Source of the DNA: Clostridia bacterium
GTDB lineage: Bacteria > Bacillota > Clostridia > Christensenellales > Aristaeellaceae
Assembly: GCA_017395065.1 (NCBI GenBank)
Contig: JAFPWH010000071.1
Location: forward strand, 62,001 to 126,000
DNA length: 64,000 bases
Reading direction: 5' to 3'
Of the stretch, positions 59,094-64,000 are shown piece by piece; position 1 is the stretch's first letter, and every line of letters starts with the position of its first letter. The notes below the pieces were generated by a model. It made no database searches. It was not told the origin of the DNA and saw nothing but the letters and a program-made list of their open reading frames with translations. The position numbers and the translations under genes were made by a program.

Positions 59094-59649
59094 AAGCCTC
59101 GAGGAGCTGAGAAGGGCGACGCAGGAACGCTTTGCCGACAGGATCATCGTCCACGGAGAGGGAAACCCGAAACCGGTCGTCGTACTGATCGGCGAAGCGC
59201 CCGGCGAAAAGGAAGAGCTTCTGCGCCGTCCCTTCGTGGGCAAGGCGGGTGAAAACCTGAACGAGTTTCTGCAGCTCAGCGGCATAGAACGCGAAAGCCT
59301 ATACATCACGAACGCGGTAAAGTTTCGGCCCACGGCCGTCGGGAAGAGCGGAAAAAGCGTGAACAGAAAGCCGACCCAGGCCGAGATCGGCGCGTTCAGA
59401 CCTATATTATTGGAAGAAATCCGTCTGCTCAGCCCAAAGCTCGTGGTCACGCTGGGCAACGTGCCGCTTGGCGCGGTGAGAAACGAAAAGCAGTCGATCG
59501 GTGAAGTGCACGGGCGTTTCCTTCCCATGGAGCGCTATAGCCTCTATCCCATGTACCATCCGGCGAGCGTCATATACAATCGCTCGCTCAGGGAAGTGTA
59601 CATCGAAGACGTAAAACGCCTCGGGGCGTGGCTCAGGCAAAATGCCTGA
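59086..59649 (+). CDS. Uracil-DNA glycosylase superfamily protein without cysteines
   Basis: 187 residues, clearly related to the preceding gene: GEAPGEKEELLRRPFVGKAGENL matches motif A and MYHPASVIYN the His motif. However no cysteine occurs in the whole protein, TNAVKFRP replaces the Cys motif, so it has no 4Fe-4S cluster. It could be a glycosylase of another family, a different lesion enzyme, or a non-catalytic partner. Overlaps both neighbours by 8 bp. Confidence 0.85.
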   Translation: MFESLEELRRATQERFADRIIVHGEGNPKPVVVLIGEAPGEKEELLRRPFVGKAGENLNEFLQLSGIERESLYITNAVKFRPTAVGKSGKSVNRKPTQAEIGAFRPILLEEIRLLSPKLVVTLGNVPLGAVRNEKQSIGEVHGRFLPMERYSLYPMYHPASVIYNRSLREVYIEDVKRLGAWLRQNA

Positions 59650-60592
59650 AATCGTCCTATCTTCAGGCCGGAAAGCGCTCAAAGCGTTTTTTTCCCTCTC
59701 TGTGCCCTCGGGTTACAGCGGGAAAGAGGCGGCCTATATCGAAAGGCACTTTTCCGGCGGTACGGGCAAAAGCGCGTATCTGCTCGTGCTCGACCGTGGG
59801 AAAGCTGTCGCGCGCGCCATGACCTGGCAGGGCGAAACGCTCAAAAACGGCTATTTTGCGCTGCTTGACGGAAGGCGGGACGCCTTTGAAGCGCTGCTTG
59901 GCTACATGGAGCAGCTTCAGCGTGAATGGGGCAGTACGTCCCTCACGGGACCGGTCACGCCGGACGGCAGCGGCTTTTTTATGGGCCAGTGCGACAGCGC
60001 ATCCGACGGCAGCGCCCGCGGGGAACTGACGGGGCCCTTCGACGCGGGTCAGAGCGCGGCCCTTTTGCAAAACGGGTATGACCCCGTAAACACGCTCGCC
60101 GCGTTTCGCCTGTGTCTGCAAAAGACGAATCCGTATCGCGGCGCGGCGCAGAAGATCGCTTCAAGGCTCGGGATAAAACCCGAAAAAGCGAAACTGAACG
60201 TATTTGACCAGAACCTTGAACGGGCAGTCTTCGCGCTCGAAACCGAAGACAAGGCCGCGTCGCTCAGGCAATTGCTTTGGCTCAAACCCTCCATCGCAAA
60301 GGACCGTTCCTTCGTCGTGAACGACCCTTGCGGAAGACCCCTCGCCTACGCGATCAGTCTTAAGGGAGGCGTACCGAGGCTCGCAACGTTCTGGACGAAA
60401 GACGACGAGTACAGGCGGCCTTGCGCGCTTTTGCTCTGCGACGCGCTCTTTGAAAGCTGTCAAAAGGCCGGCATAAGCGAAATAGAGCTTTCCCTGATCG
60501 ATACGCAGAACGAGGCTTCGATGCGGCTGTGCGGGAACGCAGGCGCGCGTCTCAGCCGTCAATACAAAATATATAACAAAAATTTAACGTGA
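59642..60592 (+). CDS. GNAT-like acetyltransferase-domain protein
   Basis: 316 residues. The C-terminal end (FESCQKAGISEIELSLIDTQ, then NEASMRLCGNAGARLSRQYKIY) is the beta4-alpha-beta end of a GNAT domain with the usual (N..A..L..G) pattern; the N-terminal half fits a second degenerate GNAT fold as in YghO-like proteins. Function unknown. Overlaps the UDG-like gene by 8 bp. Confidence 0.65.
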   Translation: MPEIVLSSGRKALKAFFSLSVPSGYSGKEAAYIERHFSGGTGKSAYLLVLDRGKAVARAMTWQGETLKNGYFALLDGRRDAFEALLGYMEQLQREWGSTSLTGPVTPDGSGFFMGQCDSASDGSARGELTGPFDAGQSAALLQNGYDPVNTLAAFRLCLQKTNPYRGAAQKIASRLGIKPEKAKLNVFDQNLERAVFALETEDKAASLRQLLWLKPSIAKDRSFVVNDPCGRPLAYAISLKGGVPRLATFWTKDDEYRRPCALLLCDALFESCQKAGISEIELSLIDTQNEASMRLCGNAGARLSRQYKIYNKNLT

Positions 60593-60672
60593 AAACGGGG
60601 CGGGAGATATTCCCATTCGCTAAATTATGTGTAATATATAGGCGTTAAACATATGAATGCCGGAGGTTGTGT

Positions 60673-61083
60673 ATGAAACTGATCAAATGCCCGCGCTGCG
60701 AGCTCAATTATATGTTCGAGAACGAAGTCATGTGCTCCGTGTGCAAAAAGGACGTGCAGGGAGAGCAGGAAATGGACGACATGATAGAGCTCTGCTCCGA
60801 ATGCGGCGAAAACCCCGTGATCCCCGGTCAGGAGGTCTGCGCCTACTGCCTCAAGGAGATCCAGCGTCGCGCCGAGGACAGCGCCGCTGAAGACGACGGC
60901 AGCGATCCCAGCAGCAGAGACCTCGATATCGATTCCGTCTCTTCGATGGAGGAGATCGAGATGGACGTCGATCCCGACGGCGCGGAGAACTTCGGCGAGG
61001 ACGACGACATGTTCGCCTCAGACGACATGGAGGACGAGGAAGAGGAAGACGAGCTTTCCAAGGAAGAATCGGACGAGGTCTGA
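60673..61083 (+). CDS. Zinc-ribbon protein with acidic tail
   Basis: 136 residues. N-terminal half has two CxxC pairs in two zinc ribbons (CPRCE with CSVCKK; CSECGE with CAYCLKE). The C-terminal half is nearly all Asp, Glu and Ser (from about 70). GGAGG precedes the ATG at 60673. No family named; a regulator of another protein by charge mimicry or a zinc store is possible. Two bases before the metallophosphoesterase. Confidence 0.75.
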   Translation: MKLIKCPRCELNYMFENEVMCSVCKKDVQGEQEMDDMIELCSECGENPVIPGQEVCAYCLKEIQRRAEDSAAEDDGSDPSSRDLDIDSVSSMEEIEMDVDPDGAENFGEDDDMFASDDMEDEEEEDELSKEESDEV

Positions 61084-61085
61084 AC

Positions 61086-61781
61086 GTGAAGGTTTACGCA
61101 ATATCGGACCTGCATCTTTCGAGCGTCGACGATAAGCCCATGGACGTGTTCGGCGCACACTGGGAGAATCATTTTGCACGCATCAGCGAGGATTGGCTTT
61201 CAAAGGTCTCCGGGGAAGACATCGTTTTGCTCCCCGGCGATTTGAGTTGGGCGCTTCAGCTTGAAAACGCCCTGCCGGACATACGCTGCGTCGCCGCGCT
61301 GCCCGGCAAAAAGGTCATCATCCGCGGAAACCATGACTATTGGTGGAGCTCCATCAGCCGCGTAAGGGACGCGCTGCCCGAGAACATGTACGCCATCCAG
61401 AACGACGCCATCAGCATAAGCGGCATCACCTTCTGCGGTACGCGCGGCTGGATATTGCCCTGCGAAGGTTGGGACCAAGACGACGAGCGTATAAGCAAGC
61501 GCGAGTACGGCAGGCTCAAAATGTCGTTGGACAGGGCCGTTCAGATCGCCGACGGCGGCGAAATCATCTGCATGCTGCACTACCCGCCGCTCACCGAAGC
61601 CAACCCGGATACGGAGGTGAGCGCGCTCATCGAAAGCTACGGCATAAAGCACGTGGTCTACGGACATCTGCACGGAGTGGCGCTAAAGGGCGCTTTCCGC
61701 GGCGAGCACAACGGCGTCTTTTACCACCAGGCCTCCTGCGACGGCACAGACTTTAAGCTCATCACGATCCTGAACGACTGA
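61086..61781 (+). CDS. Metallophosphoesterase
   Basis: 231-residue calcineurin-like phosphoesterase: SDLHLS, GDLSWAL, RGNHDYWW, HYPPLT and GHLHGVA supply all the metal ligands. The RGNHDYWW variant marks a clostridial group I do not know a substrate for. GTG start, two bases after the zinc-ribbon gene stop; terminator at 61813. Confidence 0.92.
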   Translation: MKVYAISDLHLSSVDDKPMDVFGAHWENHFARISEDWLSKVSGEDIVLLPGDLSWALQLENALPDIRCVAALPGKKVIIRGNHDYWWSSISRVRDALPENMYAIQNDAISISGITFCGTRGWILPCEGWDQDDERISKREYGRLKMSLDRAVQIADGGEIICMLHYPPLTEANPDTEVSALIESYGIKHVVYGHLHGVALKGAFRGEHNGVFYHQASCDGTDFKLITILND

Positions 61782-61812
61782 TCCCCATTTCCGTCAAAAA
61801 TCATACAAAACA

Positions 61813-61843
61813 AGCAGACTGCCACGGCGGTCTGCTGTTTTTT
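61813..61843 (+). terminator. Terminator of the prfC-to-metallophosphoesterase run
   Basis: AGCAGAC (61813-61819) pairs with GTCTGCT (61830-61836), extended by G-T pairs inside, then GTTTTTT. Confidence 0.85.
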
Positions 61844-62150
61844 GTGCTCCTATGCGTTTTTTGCCCTGACTGCCATGTTGGCATATTATGCAGCACTCTC
61901 AACTATTGAGTAGTTCGATCTGAGAGTATATACCCTGATTGGGAAAGCGGATTTGACGCGCTCATTTCTAAGAAGGGCTTTTTTTCGTACTTATAAAGCT
62001 CTCTGCTCATCCCGTTACCATAGAGGCACTTCTGTATACTCCTTCACTCCCGTCGCAGCGACAGAGGCGCTGTTTGCGCGCGCCAACGCATGCGTTTTTC
62101 CGGAATTTATGATTTTACAAAATATTAACGTGCTACGGTGCAAAAAAGTG
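61844..62150. other. Intergenic region before mraZ, structured, no gene seen
   Basis: About 300 bp with no supported gene. It holds small hairpins (61871-61883; nested 61895-61927 with inner arms 61901-61915), a palindrome AACGCATGCGTT (62085-62096) followed by five T-rich bases, and an AT-rich end. A TTGAGT(17)TATACC pair near 61906-61934 could be a weak promoter for a small RNA ending near 62100, but this is speculative. Confidence 0.4.
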
Positions 62151-62201
62151 GTGGGAAAATGTAGAATAATGTAGAAATAAATGATAGCATTGTGGTATAA
62201 T
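62151..62201 (+). promoter_or_regulatory. MraZ-box-like repeats and promoter of mraZ
   Basis: Three 10-bp units start at 62151, 62161 and 62171 (GTGGGAAAAT, GTAGAATAAT, GTAGAAATAA), spaced as in the MraZ operator (TGGGN with 5-bp gaps), but only the first keeps TGGGA. An extended -10 TGG-TATAAT follows (TATAAT 62196-62201). The repeats cover the -35 position, so MraZ binding could repress its own operon. Confidence 0.65.
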
Positions 62202-62232
62202 AGTGCAAGAAAACGAAAGGGAGGGATGCGCC

Positions 62233-62724
62233 GTGGCCGAATTCAACGGCAGGAGCCTGCTGACGGTCGACGCCAAGGGTCGTTTATTCCTCCCGCAGAG
62301 CTACAGAGACACGCTCGGCAGCGATTTCGTGATTTCCCTTTCGAGCGATCTGAAGACCCTTGCGTTCTACTGCAAGGAGGATTGGGACAGGAAGAGCGAT
62401 ACGCTCAGGCGCATCCCCGAAACAGACCGGCGCGCCCACCGGCTGCTCAGGCTCATCTTCAGCAGCACCTTCGCGCCGTACAACGCTGACGCGCAGGGCA
62501 GGGTGCTGATCCCGCAGGCGGTCCGGCAGGACTACGCGCTCACCGAGGGCAGCGAGGTCGTGCTCGTGGGCGTGGGCAGCAACCTTGAAATCTGGAACGC
62601 AGAGCGCTTCCGCAGCGATTTGGTCAGCATGACCGAGGCAGAGGAAGACGAATCGCTCGACTACGTGTACGACAAATATTTTTCCGCATCGACCGACATA
62701 AACGAAAGGAAGGCTGAACAATGA
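62233..62724 (+). CDS. mraZ: Transcriptional regulator MraZ
   Basis: 163 residues, two SpoVT-AbrB-type domains: VDAKGRLFLP (12-21) and DAQGRVLIPQ. Binds its own promoter and represses the division cluster in other bacteria. The GTG at 62233 is chosen with GGGAGGG upstream; earlier in-frame codons precede the ribosome site. Overlaps the next gene by ATGA. Confidence 0.94.
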   Translation: MAEFNGRSLLTVDAKGRLFLPQSYRDTLGSDFVISLSSDLKTLAFYCKEDWDRKSDTLRRIPETDRRAHRLLRLIFSSTFAPYNADAQGRVLIPQAVRQDYALTEGSEVVLVGVGSNLEIWNAERFRSDLVSMTEAEEDESLDYVYDKYFSASTDINERKAEQ

Positions 62725-63137
62725 GCGAGATCAAGCGGGTAACGGGCTCCGGCAAGGCACCTTATGTATGGAAGGACCCCAAACGCACCCCTCAGCCTCC
62801 GCGCAGAAAGCCGGTCTACCGCAGCAAAAAGCGCACGATCGAAACGGGCAAAACGATGCATGCCGTCGTCGCTGTGCTGGTGGCCGCCGTGCTCATCATC
62901 ACCGCGGTGTCCCTGTTCAATCTGAGCGCCGAGAAATCCAGGCTGGAGTCATTGAAGCGCAGGCATCAGGAGCTGAGCGAATCCGTCGAATCCACCGAGC
63001 GGACGCTTGCACTCGAGACGCGCTCCCAGGTCATCTGCCAGCTGGCCGAGGAGAGGCTGTACATGGTAAGGGCCGGCGAAGCCAACACGGTGACCGTGCC
63101 TTCCTTTGGCGGCGATATCATGACGGCCGGCAGATAA
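62721..63137 (+). CDS. ftsL: FtsL-like septum protein
   Basis: 138 residues: basic cytoplasmic N-terminus, one membrane helix (about 47-68), then a coiled coil and a short outside end, the FtsL/DivIC plan. Assigned from topology and place in the cluster. rsmH, which normally lies between mraZ and ftsL, is missing. Confidence 0.8.
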   Translation: MSEIKRVTGSGKAPYVWKDPKRTPQPPRRKPVYRSKKRTIETGKTMHAVVAVLVAAVLIITAVSLFNLSAEKSRLESLKRRHQELSESVESTERTLALETRSQVICQLAEERLYMVRAGEANTVTVPSFGGDIMTAGR

Positions 63138-63150
63138 GGCGGTGCACAAT

Positions 63151-64000
63151 ATGACGCTTGGAGAGCTTTTGAAGGACCTGCCGGTTTCCTATGAATTCAC
63201 GGGAGACGCGGATACCGAAATAACGGCGCTGTGCACAGATTCCAGAAAGGACTGCGCGGGCGGCCTGTTCTTCTGCGTGAGCGGGCTGCACAGCGACGCG
63301 CACGCCTTTGCGCCGGACGTCGTTGCAAAGGGCGCCGCGGCGCTTGCCGTGGAAAGATGGCTCAATCTGGACGTGCCCCAGATCAAGGTGGAAAACGTGC
63401 GCGAAACGATGAGCTACATTGCTGCGGCGTTTTACGATCATCCGGCGGACAAGCTCAAAATGATCGGCATCACCGGCACGAAGGGCAAAACCACGACCAG
63501 CTTCATGCTCAGAAACATCCTGAAACAGGCCGGATTCCGCACGGGGCTCATCGGCACCGTGTGCATTCTGGTAGGCGACAGGGAATACGAGGCGGGCAAG
63601 ACCACGCCCGATCCCGTCGAGTTTCAAAGGATCCTTGCCGACATGGCGGCAGAGCATACGCAGTACGTCATCATGGAGGTCTCCGCGCACGCGCTCGACA
63701 TGCACCGGATCGACGGCATCCGCTTTGCGTGCGGCTGCTTCACGAACCTCTCGCAGGATCACCTCGACTACTTCGGCAATATGGACGCGTACCTTGCGGC
63801 AAAGCTCAAAATGCTGCCCATGACGGACGAACTCGTCGTCAACGCGGACGACGAGCGCGTTCTGAAGGCAGTACTCAAGGAAAAGCCGGACGCGCTCAAG
63901 ATCGCCATCCGCGAAAAGGTGGACACCTACGCCAAGGACATCGAGATCACCGAAAGCGGAATGGACTTCACGCTCACCTTCCATAAAAAGGCTGACGCCC
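63151..64000 (+). CDS. murE: UDP-N-acetylmuramyl-tripeptide synthetase MurE, 3' end cut by window
   Basis: 283 residues in the window. ATP-binding GTKGKTTTS (109-117), SAHALDMHR and TNLSQDHLDYFG. Adds the third amino acid to the peptidoglycan stem; the residue-selecting motif (DNPR for DAP) is outside the window. ftsI is missing between ftsL and murE. Confidence 0.95.
   Translation, partial: MTLGELLKDLPVSYEFTGDADTEITALCTDSRKDCAGGLFFCVSGLHSDAHAFAPDVVAKGAAALAVERWLNLDVPQIKVENVRETMSYIAAAFYDHPADKLKMIGITGTKGKTTTSFMLRNILKQAGFRTGLIGTVCILVGDREYEAGKTTPDPVEFQRILADMAAEHTQYVIMEVSAHALDMHRIDGIRFACGCFTNLSQDHLDYFGNMDAYLAAKLKMLPMTDELVVNADDERVLKAVLKEKPDALKIAIREKVDTYAKDIEITESGMDFTLTFHKKADA

Overview
The window reads as chromosomal DNA of a GC-rich, monoderm-type Bacillota (Clostridia), probably gut-associated. 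The evidence is the dnaG-sigA-trmK-nif3 order, a tyrosine T-box leader, strong AGGAGG-type ribosome sites with frequent GTG and TTG starts, sigma-A promoters of TTGACA/TATAAT type, MurJ, MraZ and TrmK, and a sulfatase/ABC glycan locus. No tRNA, rRNA, CRISPR, prophage or transposase gene was seen. Genes are packed tightly, with many ATGA or GTGA overlaps.

Region 1 (1-19320, minus strand) is housekeeping. It holds yicC-rpoZ-coaBC-priA-def-fmt-rsmB-rlmN (the usual gmk and remA are not between yicC and rpoZ), pcrA-ligA, and a tight six-gene run: aminotransferase, tyrS, YigZ-family gene, MFS transporter, RluA-type pseudouridine synthase and a HAD phosphatase. This run sits behind one sigma-A promoter and a T-box leader whose likely specifier is UAC (Tyr). 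Region 2 (19455-21841) has an unrecognised gene, guaB of a clostridial subfamily, and a small membrane protein.

Region 3 (22068-28901) starts with the most interesting locus: a MotA/TolQ/ExbB-like protein with a long cytoplasmic tail, a MotB/OmpA-like partner with a membrane Asp, and a third membrane-anchored protein. The three are translationally coupled to each other and to dus and a glycerol-1-phosphate dehydrogenase gene, and their promoter carries a 9-bp inverted repeat around the -10. It resembles the ZorA/ZorB motor of Zorya but has no ZorC, D or E and no flagellar genes, so it is best treated as an uncharacterised stator-like ion-driven complex. A secreted esterase-like protein, yebC and murI follow.

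Region 4 (30564-38732) begins with a structured intergenic element that may be a small non-autonomous repeat. Then comes a seven-gene, single-promoter locus for a sulfated or phosphorylated sugar: TIM-barrel isomerase, two sulfatase-fold enzymes (one canonical Cys type, one with Thr at the nucleophile position), a Gfo/Idh/MocA dehydrogenase, and an ABC importer without its ATPase.

Region 5 (38754-51613) has dnaG-sigA-trmK-nif3 on plus, then on minus ydcF and a class A penicillin-binding protein, a tandem class II aldolase, and murJ-ruvB-queA. Region 6 (51853-61781, plus) is a long packed run: prfC, typA, recF (away from dnaA/dnaN), a secreted protein, HAD phosphatase, trmL, a small membrane protein, two tandem UDG-superfamily genes (the second without any cysteine), a GNAT-like gene, a zinc-ribbon protein with an acidic tail, and a metallophosphoesterase. 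Region 7 (62151-64000) is the start of a reduced division/cell-wall cluster, mraZ-ftsL-murE, without rsmH or ftsI, preceded by degenerate 10-bp MraZ-box-like repeats.
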